NCBI RefSeq assembly: GCF_000271405.2 | Contig: NC_018081.1 | Span: forward strand, 172,856-236,855 | Length of the DNA stretch: 64,000 bases | Direction of reading: 5' to 3' | Source of the DNA: Enterococcus hirae ATCC 9790 | GTDB taxonomy: Bacteria; Bacillota; Bacilli; Lactobacillales; Enterococcaceae | In this document: piece by piece, positions 17,993 through 26,338 of the stretch | How the letters are laid out: each line of letters begins with the position of its first letter | How positions within the stretch are numbered: the stretch's first letter is position 1 | The notes under the pieces: generated by a model | Seen by the model: only the letters and a program-made list of their open reading frames with translations | Database searches by the model: none | What the model was told of the DNA's origin: nothing | Made by a program: the position numbers and the translations under genes

Positions 17993-18097
17993 TTGTCCGC
18001 ATATGAGACAATTCAAACCATTCTTGGGTTTGGTATGTTTACCATTTCTTTGATTGGCTTGGTTGTATCTATGCTTAAACATGACAAAAAGAAATAG
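17993..18097 (+). CDS. Hol-Tox family type I toxin, copy 2
   Basis: Identical 34-residue peptide to copy 1, TTG start at 17993. Its upstream promoter hexamer is TCCGAT instead of TATAAT and the extended TG is lost, so toxin transcription from this copy is probably weak or absent. Readthrough from copy 1 would have to pass two hairpins. Confidence 0.8.
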   Translation: MSAYETIQTILGFGMFTISLIGLVVSMLKHDKKK

Positions 18098-18133
18098 CCG
18101 TCACTTTAGCGAGAAGACTGGCTATTTCTTTTT
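18086..18133. terminator. Convergent bidirectional terminator, toxin copy 2
   Basis: Same 14-bp hairpin as in copy 1, including the toxin stop codon. Confidence 0.8.
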
Positions 18134-18207
18134 GAAATATTTAGTTTAATTGCCACCGTCTTTAGCGGTGCTGTCAAAAGGGAACTGTTGACGCAGTTCC
18201 TTTTTGC
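18086..18207 (-). ncRNA. Predicted antisense antitoxin RNA, copy 2
   Basis: Same layout as copy 1. The minus-strand extended -10 TGC TATAAT is retained (ATTATA at 18214-18219 on plus), and a TTGAAC -35 at 18-base spacing is present here. The RNA body is identical to the copy 1 antisense, so it could act in trans on copy 1 toxin mRNA. Confidence 0.7.
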
Positions 18208-18494
18208 ACGATTATTATAGCATGACTCTATTCTTCTGTTCAATGTTAATTTCTAGCATCTTGATTAAAGATTAAAATTGACTTCTATCAATTCATATAA
18301 ACACCAAAAATTCTGATATCAAGGCATTTTTGAGTAAATAGCTTACTAGCAAACCCTAACTGATCACAGTAGTACGATAGTCAAAGAGGATATTTTTAAC
18401 TAAATTGATTTATCGTATAGTGTGATAGAGGGAACTAGTTCTACTTACTTATGCAATAAAACATATCTAAAGAGTTTTATTTGAAAAAAATATA

Positions 18495-18523
18495 TTGACA
18501 TTTTATACTTGAATTATCAAATA
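18495..18523 (+). promoter_or_regulatory. Candidate promoter of the 85-residue protein gene
   Basis: A perfect TTGACA (18495-18500) is followed after 17 bases by a weak CAAATA hexamer. The 18210-18490 stretch upstream shows no gene that I recognise. Confidence 0.45.
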
Positions 18524-18541
18524 AAAAGGACGTGAAGATAA

Positions 18542-18799
18542 ATGTCAAATTTAGAACATAAAGAAGAAAAAACTTTAGACAAAATTATTGCTACGGTTAA
18601 TAAACTGGATAAAGAATTAGACGAACTTGATACGTTATCTGAAAATCCAGAAAAAAAACATAACCTAAAAAAATGGTTAGTTGAACGAAAAGCGATTCAT
18701 GAAATTAAAAAAATTCTTCATGAAGCTGGTAAATATGAGAAATATGATGAAAAAGAACTTGATAAAGAATTTAAAGAAATTAATGATTTATTACAATAA
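18542..18799 (+). CDS. Small charged coiled-coil-like protein
   Basis: Unrecognised 85-residue protein with no signal or membrane segment. More than a third of residues are K, E or D (KLDKELDELD, EKKHNLKKWL), suggesting a soluble helical protein. An AAAGGA site lies 11 bases before ATG. It has its own promoter-like TTGACA and terminator, so it is monocistronic. It sits in an accessory islet between the type I toxin unit and a RelE-like operon. Confidence 0.65.
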   Translation: MSNLEHKEEKTLDKIIATVNKLDKELDELDTLSENPEKKHNLKKWLVERKAIHEIKKILHEAGKYEKYDEKELDKEFKEINDLLQ

Positions 18800-18808
18800 T
18801 TGATTTAT

Positions 18809-18833
18809 ACGACTCATTTTGAGTCGTTTTTTA
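18809..18833 (+). terminator. Terminator of the 85-residue protein gene
   Basis: ACGACTCA (18809-18816) pairs with TGAGTCGT (18820-18827), followed by T6. Confidence 0.85.
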
Positions 18834-18877
18834 TTTATAATAAAGCATTCCTTTCAAGAAGATAAAACAAATGAGAG

Positions 18878-19153
18878 TCATTGTTTAAGTTTAGTTTGTA
18901 TATAAAGTCTATAGCTATTTTTAAATTCAATATCTGCTATTTTCATTACTTTTTTCATTGCTTCATCTGAAGAGTCAAACTGGTACCTATTCTTTTCGAA
19001 TCCATCTTCAACTATCGTGTATTGATCTTGGTTATAACAGATAAATACATAGCGATCTTTTTTGAATGTAAGAATTTTTAAAGCGAAACAGTTCTTTGAC
19101 TTAAATGTTTTTTTCAAATATTGTTTTAATTGCTTTTTATAAATCATGTTCAT
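18878..19153 (-). CDS. Hypothetical protein, partner of RelE-like gene
   Basis: Unrecognised 91-residue basic protein. The N-terminus is lysine-rich (YKKQLKQYLKKTFKSK), then beta-rich sequence with several Y and F. No clear helix-turn-helix, signal or membrane segment. Its ATG overlaps the stop of the upstream RelE-like gene by four bases, so the two are translationally coupled. It could be an antitoxin by position, but toxin-first order and lack of a DNA-binding motif leave this open. Confidence 0.55.
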   Translation of the reverse strand: MNMIYKKQLKQYLKKTFKSKNCFALKILTFKKDRYVFICYNQDQYTIVEDGFEKNRYQFDSSDEAMKKVMKIADIEFKNSYRLYIQTKLKQ

Positions 19154-19500
19154 TTTACGGCACTTCTACTTTCTTCATCGACTAGCCATTGATTTTTGTT
19201 GAATCGATTAACCAACTTATTTACTTCCTTATCAAATAAAAATTTTTTCAACGTTCGACTAATATAAAAAACTTGCACCTTTTTGCCATCTATTCTAAAA
19301 GCAATTCGAAAATCTTCCTTTCCTAAATGGATTTTCATTTCATAAATAGAGTATTTTGCAGATGAATGGACAGGTTTGATGCGATAAAAATTATGTGTCA
19401 AATACTCATTCACTTTATATACGATTATTTCTTGGTATTTTTTTGATTGATTCTCAGAAAATACATCGGAAAATTCCTTGCTGAACTCTACAGAGTACAT
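19150..19500 (-). CDS. RelE/HigB-like protein, possible toxin
   Basis: 116-residue protein resembling the RelE/ParE superfamily, whose toxins cleave mRNA at the ribosome or poison gyrase. The central motif SIYEMKIHLGKEDFRIAFRI matches the family pattern of a strand with L/M-R-I followed by R-hydrophobic-F, and ISRTLKKF resembles the usual basic stretch before the last helix. ATG 19500 was chosen for GAAGG 7 bases upstream. It is first in a two-gene operon. Family placement is by pattern only. Confidence 0.55.
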   Translation of the reverse strand: MYSVEFSKEFSDVFSENQSKKYQEIIVYKVNEYLTHNFYRIKPVHSSAKYSIYEMKIHLGKEDFRIAFRIDGKKVQVFYISRTLKKFLFDKEVNKLVNRFNKNQWLVDEESRSAVK

Positions 19501-19579
19501 AACTATACCTTCTTTGTTAGATGATTTATGTAAAGGATAGAATACAAATACAATAGAATGTCTCATACATCACAATATA

Positions 19580-19633
19580 ATTATAGTTGATAAAACAACC
19601 TATTTCTATTCATATTCATTATATCAACTATAA
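19580..19633. promoter_or_regulatory. Inverted repeat at the RelE-like operon promoter
   Basis: TTATAGTTGATA (19581-19592) and TATCAACTATAA (19622-19633) are perfect 12-bp inverted copies 29 bases apart. A minus-strand TATAAT -10 (19580-19585) lies inside the proximal copy. Two facing operators fit autoregulation by a toxin-antitoxin complex. Confidence 0.55.
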
Positions 19634-19795
19634 AAAATAGCCACCAAAAGGCGACTGAAAAATAGGCTTTTATTTGTAAGTTACCTTACAGGCTTTAGAC
19701 TAATCCAACCAATGCCTATCAAAAACATATCATACTTGTTGCATCACTATTTCGTCTATTTTCTCTGGTAGAAAATCGCTGGTAGAAAAGATAAA

Positions 19796-19828
19796 ATAAC
19801 ACAAAAAAGCGCCTAAAAAGACGCTTTT
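19796..19828 (-). terminator. Terminator of the pot operon
   Basis: AAAAGCG (19805-19811) pairs with CGCTTTT (19822-19828), followed on the minus strand by a T-run. It lies 84 bases beyond the potD stop. TGGTAGAAAA occurs three times around it (19766, 19780, 19828). Nothing else was recognised in 19634-19911. Confidence 0.6.
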
Positions 19829-19911
19829 GGTAGAAAATTGGAAAACTGAGTATCAGAAAGTACGTGAAATAGGCTATTTTAAGATTGATTTTCTCCCAAT
19901 TTCACTAAGTT

Positions 19912-20991
19912 TTACCAGCTTTTCCGATACATCTTGAACTCTAAGAACAAGTCGTTATAGATTCCTAAAAACTTAGGTCCAAGGTCTTCATAAACTTCTA
20001 GATGAGAGATGGTTTCATCAGAGGGATAGAATTGTTCATCTTGGGAAATTTCTTTTGGTAAAAGAGCTTTCGCTTTTTTGTTAGGTGTTGAGTAGCCAAT
20101 GTATTCAGCATTTTGGGCAGCATTTTCTGGTTTCAACATAAAGTTGATGAAATCATACGCACCTTCTTTGTTCTTGGCTGTTTTCGGCATCACAATATTA
20201 TCAAACCATAAATTCGAACCTTCTGAAGGGATCACATAATGAAGATGTTCATTTTCAGACATCATATCTGCTGCTTCTCCAGAAAAAGTTACTGCGACGG
20301 ATGCTTCTTCATTGATCATATACATTTTGATTTCATCAGCTACGATCGCTTTGACATTAGGGGTTAGTTTGTTCAGTTTATCTGCAGCTGCATTCAATTG
20401 ATCCATCTCTTTGCTGTTCAACGAATAGCCCAAACTGTTCAACGATAGCCCCATCACTTCTCTGGCACCATCGATCAACATCAAACTATCTCTTAATTTC
20501 GGTTTCCAAAGATCATTCCAGTGCTGGATTTCCTCTTTATTGAAAACTTTATCATTATATACGATCCCCAAGGTTCCCCAAAAGTATGGAATCGAATAGG
20601 TATTTTGGGGATCAAAGTCTAAATCCAAAAAGCGCTCATCAATGTTCGCTAATCCTTTGATCTTGGAATGGTCTAAAGGAAGCACTAATTTTTCTTTGAT
20701 CATCTTTTGGATCATGTATTCACTAGGAATGGCTATATCATAATTTGTGCCACCTTGTTGGATCTTAGTAAACATGGCTTCATTGGAATCAAACGTTTCA
20801 TAATTGACCTTATACCCATATTCTTTTTCAAATTTTGTGATCAAGCTAGGATCAACGTAATCGCCCCAATTATAGATCGTAACGATTTTTGCTCCACTCA
20901 TTCCACTTGCTTGTTCTAATTGCCGTACACCAAAGAGCAAGATCAAGATGATCACAACGATACCCACAAACAGTGATTGTAATTTTTTCAT
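19912..20991 (-). CDS. potD: Spermidine/putrescine ABC transporter substrate-binding protein
   Basis: Extracytoplasmic polyamine-binding protein (359 residues). An N-terminal membrane anchor (residues 7-23, hydrophobic, no lipobox cysteine) precedes IVTIYNWGDYVDPSL, the family-typical first strand. SGEAADMM, YVIPSEGSNLWFDNI and a C-terminal DLFLEFKMY are in the expected places. It overlaps potC by four bases as the last gene of the operon. Confidence 0.94.
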   Translation of the reverse strand: MKKLQSLFVGIVVIILILLFGVRQLEQASGMSGAKIVTIYNWGDYVDPSLITKFEKEYGYKVNYETFDSNEAMFTKIQQGGTNYDIAIPSEYMIQKMIKEKLVLPLDHSKIKGLANIDERFLDLDFDPQNTYSIPYFWGTLGIVYNDKVFNKEEIQHWNDLWKPKLRDSLMLIDGAREVMGLSLNSLGYSLNSKEMDQLNAAADKLNKLTPNVKAIVADEIKMYMINEEASVAVTFSGEAADMMSENEHLHYVIPSEGSNLWFDNIVMPKTAKNKEGAYDFINFMLKPENAAQNAEYIGYSTPNKKAKALLPKEISQDEQFYPSDETISHLEVYEDLGPKFLGIYNDLFLEFKMYRKSW

Positions 20992-21818
20992 CGTAAGCGT
21001 GCGACCTCCTCACGTCCTCGGCGATTTTTTCTCAGTTTTTTTGAACGATTTTCTTTACTAATGAAATAATAACCGATCACTAAAACCATCGAAAATAGGA
21101 ACACTAATGCACTTAACGCATTGATTTCTAAACTGATTCCTTGACGAGCACGAGAATAGATTTCTACTGACAACGTAGTGAATCCATTACCTGTCACGAA
21201 AAAGGTCACCGCAAAATCGTCTAATGAATAAGTAAATGCCATAAAGTAGCCTGCAATGATGCCCGGAGATAAGAATGGTAAAATAATATTTTTTACGACT
21301 TGAAAATTATTTGCACCTAGATCTCTAGCGGCATCAACCATCGAATCATTCATTTCTTGTAATTTAGGTAATACCATCAATACAACGATTGGGATACTAA
21401 AGGCAATATGAGAAAGCAAAACACTTTGGAAACCTAATCCAAAGCCTAAAAAAGTAAAGAAAATCAAGAAACTGGCACCAATAATTACATCTGGTGAAAC
21501 TAATAAAATATTATTCATACTTAGTAATGTCGTTCTTGCTTGACGTTTTTTAGTATAGTAAATCCCCATTGCCCCAAACGTTCCGATAATCGTTGCGATC
21601 AGTGCCGATAAAAAGGCTAACATAAAAGTGTTCAATACAATAATGATCAATCGTGTATCTTCAAAAACTGCCTGATAATGGTCCCAAGTAAAACCGGTAA
21701 AGTTGTTCATGGTACCACCGTCATTAAAGGAGTAGAAAATCAAATAAAAGATAGGCAAATATAATAGTAGAAAAACAATAAAGAGGTAAAGGTAAGACCA
21801 CTTAAATTTTTTCATCAT
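20988..21818 (-). CDS. potC: Spermidine/putrescine ABC transporter permease PotC
   Basis: Inner permease (276 residues) with six membrane segments. The EAA loop that contacts the ATPase is DAARDLGANNFQVVKNIILPFLSPGI. The basic C-terminus is cytoplasmic. It overlaps both neighbours by four bases, indicating a tightly coupled operon. Confidence 0.94.
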   Translation of the reverse strand: MMKKFKWSYLYLFIVFLLLYLPIFYLIFYSFNDGGTMNNFTGFTWDHYQAVFEDTRLIIIVLNTFMLAFLSALIATIIGTFGAMGIYYTKKRQARTTLLSMNNILLVSPDVIIGASFLIFFTFLGFGLGFQSVLLSHIAFSIPIVVLMVLPKLQEMNDSMVDAARDLGANNFQVVKNIILPFLSPGIIAGYFMAFTYSLDDFAVTFFVTGNGFTTLSVEIYSRARQGISLEINALSALVFLFSMVLVIGYYFISKENRSKKLRKNRRGREEVARLR

Positions 21819-22621
21819 GCGCGGCCTCCCTTCTTCTTCTCACCCGTCAGCAACATCACTATAAACATTGCAATAATCAAAATAACTCCGATCGTCGAAC
21901 CCATCCCCCAATTTTGAGTCACGAGAAAATGTTGTTCAATTGCTGTTCCTAAAGTGATCACACGATTTCCACCAATCAGTCGTGTCAACATGAACAATGA
22001 CAGTGAAGGAATAAACACTGCTTGAATCCCACTTTTTACACCATTCAATGACAATGGGAATACTACTCGGCGAAATGTTTCAAAATTATTAGCTCCTAGA
22101 TCACGGCTAGCACTGATCAATGACGGATTCATTTCTTCCAATGCATTGAATATCGGCATAATCATAAATGGAATCTCGATATAAGTTGCCACAAATAAAA
22201 AACTAAAATCGGTAAACAAAATTTGTCTTGGAGCAATCCCTAAAAATTCAAAAAATTGATTCACACTTCCATGGATACTAAAAATACCAATAAACGCATA
22301 AGCTTTTAGTAATAAATTCACCCATGTTGGTAAGATGATCAGCATCAACCACAACTGTTTATGTTTTAATTTAGTTAAAAAATAAGCAGTCGGATAGCTG
22401 ATGATTAATGTAAAAAAGGTGATCAAAAAGGCATACCAAACAGAATTTAACGCCATGAAAAGATTCGTTCTAGACGTCAAAAAAGTAGCATAATTATTTA
22501 AAGTAAAGTGTCCATTCATATCAAAAAAAGATTGGTAAATGATCATCAAAACTGGTGCGATCACGAATAGACCAAGCCAGAGTACATAAGGAACAGAGTA
22601 GATTCTACGCATTGCTTTCAT
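21815..22621 (-). CDS. potB: Spermidine/putrescine ABC transporter permease PotB
   Basis: Second permease (268 residues) with six membrane segments. The EAA loop is SASRDLGANNFETFRRVVFPLSLNGV. It lies 13 bases after potA and overlaps potC by four bases. Confidence 0.94.
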   Translation of the reverse strand: MKAMRRIYSVPYVLWLGLFVIAPVLMIIYQSFFDMNGHFTLNNYATFLTSRTNLFMALNSVWYAFLITFFTLIISYPTAYFLTKLKHKQLWLMLIILPTWVNLLLKAYAFIGIFSIHGSVNQFFEFLGIAPRQILFTDFSFLFVATYIEIPFMIMPIFNALEEMNPSLISASRDLGANNFETFRRVVFPLSLNGVKSGIQAVFIPSLSLFMLTRLIGGNRVITLGTAIEQHFLVTQNWGMGSTIGVILIIAMFIVMLLTGEKKKGGRA

Positions 22622-22634
22622 TGACTATTCCTCC

Positions 22635-23720
22635 TTACTCTTCATAACTATCAAGTCGTGCATCAAATTCTTCTTCTGATTCATTAAAACGCATGACATG
22701 GATATCTTCTGGATCAAAGGCTAGACCAACTTTGCTACCCTCTTTTGCTTTTTTCGTTGAATGAACCGTCCATTCATTTTGTTGCTCATCGTAACAGACA
22801 ATTTCATAGTGGACCCCACGAAACAGTTGCGTATCAACAGTCACAACCAGTTTTCCCTTATCAGGGGTAGTAATCGTTAAATCTTCAGGGCGCAAGACGA
22901 CTTCAACTGGTTCATTGGGACGCATTCCACCATCAACACATTCAAATCGTTTGCCAACAAACTCTACAAGATTATCGTCGATCATCACACCATCAACGAT
23001 ATTGCTTTCACCCACAAAATCAGCCACAAAATGATTGATCGGTTCATCGTAGATATCGACAGGTGTTCCACTCTGCACGATTTTCCCCTTATTCATCACA
23101 AAGATTTCATCGCTCATTGCTAAAGCTTCTTCTTGGTCATGTGTCACAAAAATAAATGTAATTCCCAAACGTTGTTGCAGCTCTCTTAATTCATACTGCA
23201 TATCCGTTCGCAGCTTCAGATCCAGCGCAGACAGAGGTTCATCTAACAATAATACTTTAGGTTCATTAACGATAGCCCGCGCGATAGCCACACGTTGTCT
23301 TTGTCCACCAGACATTTCGCTAATTTCTCGATTTTCGTACCCAGGAAGTTGCACCATGCGAAGTGCATCTTTGACTTTTTTCTCAATATCGACTTTATTC
23401 ATTTTTTTGATTTTCAATCCAAAAGCGACATTGTCGAATACATTCATATGAGGAAATAAGGCGTAATCTTGGAAAACCGTATTTACTTGCCGTTTATTAG
23501 CTGGCACATCATTTAATCGTTTTCCCTCAAAATACATTTCGCCTTCAGTAGCATCTGTGAAACCAGCAATAATTCGTAAAATCGTTGTTTTTCCACAACC
23601 CGAAGGACCTAATAAGGTATAAAATTTCCCTTGTTCGATCTCAAAACTCACTTTTTTCAAAATCGTTTCATCATCATAGCGTTTGACCACCTGATCAAAT
23701 GAAATAATTGGTTTTCCCAC
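22635..23720 (-). CDS. potA: Spermidine/putrescine ABC transporter ATPase PotA
   Basis: ATPase of 361 residues. Walker A is GPSGCGKT, signature MSGGQRQR, Walker [13 protein letters not shown] and switch histidine FVTHDQEEA. The C-terminal TOBE-like domain (about 240-345) includes [10 protein letters not shown]. It follows the XRE regulator by 17 bases and is probably cotranscribed with it. Confidence 0.95.
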   Translation of the reverse strand: MGKPIISFDQVVKRYDDETILKKVSFEIEQGKFYTLLGPSGCGKTTILRIIAGFTDATEGEMYFEGKRLNDVPANKRQVNTVFQDYALFPHMNVFDNVAFGLKIKKMNKVDIEKKVKDALRMVQLPGYENREISEMSGGQRQRVAIARAIVNEPKVLLLDEPLSALDLKLRTDMQYELRELQQRLGITFIFVTHDQEEALAMSDEIFVMNKGKIVQSGTPVDIYDEPINHFVADFVGESNIVDGVMIDDNLVEFVGKRFECVDGGMRPNEPVEVVLRPEDLTITTPDKGKLVVTVDTQLFRGVHYEIVCYDEQQNEWTVHSTKKAKEGSKVGLAFDPEDIHVMRFNESEEEFDARLDSYEE

Positions 23721-23737
23721 TTTTTAACCCCCTAAAA

Positions 23738-24280
23738 TTACAAGTACGATTCAGTAGCGACAATCAATGCCCTCGTACGTTTTGATTGATGATTCTTCAA
23801 TTGGTGGTGCTTTGTTGCTTGGTAATAGATCGATTGACCTGCTTTGGCAATATATCGCTCTTCACCTAAGCTTAACTCTAATTCCCCCTCTAACACAAAA
23901 ATAAACGTTTCTGATAAAGAAGGTTCAAATAATTTATACTCTCCTGCTTCATTGAATGTCAGTAAAACAGGTTCCATTTCTTTTTCATTCGAATCAGAGA
24001 CCAACCATTCAAGTTGATAACCATTTTCTTCATCTAAATAAACGGTATGATCTTCTTTAGAATAAACAACTTGTAGATTCACTGTTTCTTGATGGAAAAA
24101 TTCTTCAGGGGAAACACCTAATACTTCAAGAATCGAAAAAAATGTTTCCATGGATGGCGAACTCAAGTCACGTTCTAATTTAGAGATATAGCCTTTTGAT
24201 AAATCCGTACGTTCACCTAATTCTTCTTGTGTCAAATTTTTCTGGATACGTAAATTTCTTAACTTCTCACCTATTTCCAT
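23738..24280 (-). CDS. XRE-cupin transcriptional regulator of the pot operon
   Basis: PuuR-like regulator (180 residues). Residues 5-60 form an XRE helix-turn-helix (TQEELGERTDLSKGYISKLERDLSSPS). A cupin fold follows from about 105 (SETFIFVLEGELELSLG, AGQSIYYQATKHHQLKN), which in this family senses small molecules such as polyamines. It is the first gene of the pot operon, so autorepression with polyamine co-repression is likely. ATG lies behind GGAGGAATGAG. Confidence 0.9.
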   Translation of the reverse strand: MEIGEKLRNLRIQKNLTQEELGERTDLSKGYISKLERDLSSPSMETFFSILEVLGVSPEEFFHQETVNLQVVYSKEDHTVYLDEENGYQLEWLVSDSNEKEMEPVLLTFNEAGEYKLFEPSLSETFIFVLEGELELSLGEERYIAKAGQSIYYQATKHHQLKNHQSKRTRALIVATESYL

Positions 24281-24310
24281 CTCATTCCTCCTCCATGAAG
24301 TTTTCTAATA

Positions 24311-24368
24311 GTAAACATCAAGTTTACTCTCACTCGTACTAGTATACAAATTTTGATCAAAAACACAA
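24311..24368 (-). promoter_or_regulatory. Promoter and operator of the regulator-potABCD operon
   Basis: On the minus strand TTGTGT (24363-24368) and TATACT (24341-24346) are 16 bases apart. Just downstream of the likely start, GTAAAC-ATCAA-GTTTAC (24311-24327) is a perfect 6-bp inverted repeat, a good candidate operator for the XRE-cupin protein. Confidence 0.65.
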
Positions 24369-24520
24369 CCCTTTTTATTTTAAATTTCAAGAAAAACATC
24401 TTTTTTATTTGAAAGAATAAGTTTCACTTTTTTTAGTCACTAATCATCAGCGAATCACCATAAAATAGATTGATTTATGGTATGATAAAAGAAAAATTTT
24501 GAGAGGAGTTCTGTTTTTAC

Positions 24521-25510
24521 ATGAATAAATTTAAAGCGTTTCAAGTAAATAATGTTCCGCATTTTCATACTTCGATCATTGACCAGGAAATGCCTCTTTT
24601 ATCAGCGAACGAAGTGTTGGTCAAAGTTGCTTATTCTGATGTTAACTATAAAGATGCACTAGCTAGTAGTGAATCTGGTGGGGTCATCCGCTCTTATCCT
24701 ATGACACCTGGGATTGATCTTTCAGGAACCGTTGTCGAAAGTCGAGATGAACGTTTCAAAACAGATGATTCTGTTCTCCTAACTGGTTATGGCTTGGGCG
24801 TCACTCAACCTGGAGGCTATAGCCAGTACCAGAAAGTTTCTGGTGATTGGTTGATCCCACTTCCGAAAACCTTGTCACTTCGTCAGGCAATGGTATTAGG
24901 AACTGCTGGCTTTACTGCACTTTTATGTGTGAACGCCCTCATAACAAAAGGGATGAAGACGAGTGACCGTATTGTTGTAACCGGAGCATCTGGCGGAGTA
25001 GGCAGTACCGCTGTGGCAATTTTAAAAAAATTGGGTTTTACTTCGATCATCGCTCTTTCACGCAAAAAAGAATCGGTGGAATGGCTGAAAAAATTAGGAG
25101 CGAATGAAGTCCTATCCCCAAATGAATTTCTTCCTGAAAAGACAAAACCTTTAGGAAAGCAACAAATCGATTATGTCATTGATACGGTTGGTGGGGACTT
25201 ATTGACCCAACTCCTTCCTTTGATCGCCTATGATGGTGCTGCGACATTATGTGGAAATGCTGGAGGAATCAAATTGACCACTACTGTATTACCGTTTATT
25301 TTGCGCAATATCCAGTTGATCGGTATCGATTCAGTCAATGTTCCGCATGAAAAACGTTTCTCCTTATGGCAACAATTAGCTGATCTTGCTATTGCTGATG
25401 ATCTTTTCGTTAAAGAAATCGCCTTGGAGGAATTGCCCAAAGTGATTCAAGGATTGTTAGCTGGGCAACATCAGGGAAGAACACTAGTTAATGTAGGTGA
25501 AATGAAATGA
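24521..25510 (+). CDS. Zinc-independent medium-chain dehydrogenase, YhdH/AcuI family
   Basis: NADPH-dependent reductase of 329 residues; characterised relatives reduce acrylyl-CoA or quinones. The N-terminal GroES-like domain includes SDVNYKDALASSESGG and TPGIDLSGTV. The Rossmann motif VTGASGGVGSTAVAILKKLG is around residue 155-170. No structural zinc cysteine cluster. ATG follows GAGAGGAG. It overlaps coaB by four bases, although a functional link to CoA synthesis is not obvious. Confidence 0.85.
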   Translation: MNKFKAFQVNNVPHFHTSIIDQEMPLLSANEVLVKVAYSDVNYKDALASSESGGVIRSYPMTPGIDLSGTVVESRDERFKTDDSVLLTGYGLGVTQPGGYSQYQKVSGDWLIPLPKTLSLRQAMVLGTAGFTALLCVNALITKGMKTSDRIVVTGASGGVGSTAVAILKKLGFTSIIALSRKKESVEWLKKLGANEVLSPNEFLPEKTKPLGKQQIDYVIDTVGGDLLTQLLPLIAYDGAATLCGNAGGIKLTTTVLPFILRNIQLIGIDSVNVPHEKRFSLWQQLADLAIADDLFVKEIALEELPKVIQGLLAGQHQGRTLVNVGEMK

Positions 25511-26253
25511 AGATATTGATTACGGCTGGTGGCACAAGCGAAAAAATTGATCAAGTCCGTTCAATCACAAATCATTCGACTGGGCAGTTAGGTAAAAAGA
25601 TTGCTGAAACATTGGTAGCTGATTCAACAGTAACGATCGACTATGTCACGACAAACAGTGCTGTCAAGCCAACGTCACAGGACAATATTCGCTTTCATCT
25701 AATCGAGTCCACTCAAGATTTATTTGAAACTTTGGAAAGATTACTGACAAGTGACTCTTATGATGCCATCATCCATAGTATGGCAGTGAGCGATTTCACT
25801 CCTGCTTTTAGCCTATCTGAAGAACAATTGGCACAGAGCATTGACCAAACACCGCTAACGCCAGAACACCTTTCTTCATGGTTCCGAGACCATGAAATAA
25901 ATCCTAATAAAGCTGAAAAAATCTCTTCTGACACAGAACACTTGTTAATTGCCTTGAAAAAAACGCCTAAGATCATCAGCTATCTAAGAAAATGGCAACC
26001 AGAAGCAACCATCATCGGCTTTAAGTTATTAGTCGATGTTTCAAAAACAGAACTTTTAGCAGTCGCCAAAAAAAGCATCATGAAGAATCAGGTAGACTAC
26101 ATCCTTGCGAATGATCTGACACAAATCGACGGAACAAACCATCACGGCTATCTATTAGGGGCAGACGGAACAATCAAAGAAGCTCAGTCCAAGGAAGAAA
26201 TTGCTAAATTATTAGCATCGGTTATAATAGAACCAGTTTCCTTTAACCAATGA
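25507..26253 (+). CDS. coaB: Phosphopantothenate-cysteine ligase (CoaB)
   Basis: Stand-alone CoaB (248 residues) for the CTP-dependent condensation of 4'-phosphopantothenate and cysteine. The start MKILITAGGTSEKIDQVRSI is the CoaB signature, with SNHSTGQLG-like NHSTGQLGK and a late IGFKLL and ILANDL. Separate coaB and coaC genes are typical of streptococci and enterococci. It overlaps the preceding reductase gene by ATGA. Confidence 0.94.
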   Translation: MKILITAGGTSEKIDQVRSITNHSTGQLGKKIAETLVADSTVTIDYVTTNSAVKPTSQDNIRFHLIESTQDLFETLERLLTSDSYDAIIHSMAVSDFTPAFSLSEEQLAQSIDQTPLTPEHLSSWFRDHEINPNKAEKISSDTEHLLIALKKTPKIISYLRKWQPEATIIGFKLLVDVSKTELLAVAKKSIMKNQVDYILANDLTQIDGTNHHGYLLGADGTIKEAQSKEEIAKLLASVIIEPVSFNQ

Positions 26254-26338
26254 AACGCTGAAAAGAATTCTCTGATTTATTTCTTAAAACACAAAAGTTA
26301 AGCTTGATTTTAGCAGGGAATGAAAGGAGTAAACAATT

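Larger units (their letters stand above)
17917..18205 (+). repeat. Tandem repeat copy 2 (type I toxin-antitoxin unit)
   Basis: Second copy of the 289-base block, offset 404 bases. Coding, terminator and antisense sequence are unchanged, but the toxin promoter just outside the block has diverged. Confidence 0.9.

Noticed and set aside
18210..18490. Possible RNA gene or promoter region between the toxin unit and the 85-residue gene
   Set aside because: AT-rich with no stable hairpin, no -35/-10 pair and no open frame with an SD.
19766..19837. Three TGGTAGAAAA direct repeats as iterons or an attachment site
   Set aside because: Spacing is irregular, no replication or integrase gene is near, and the third copy overlaps a terminator stem.
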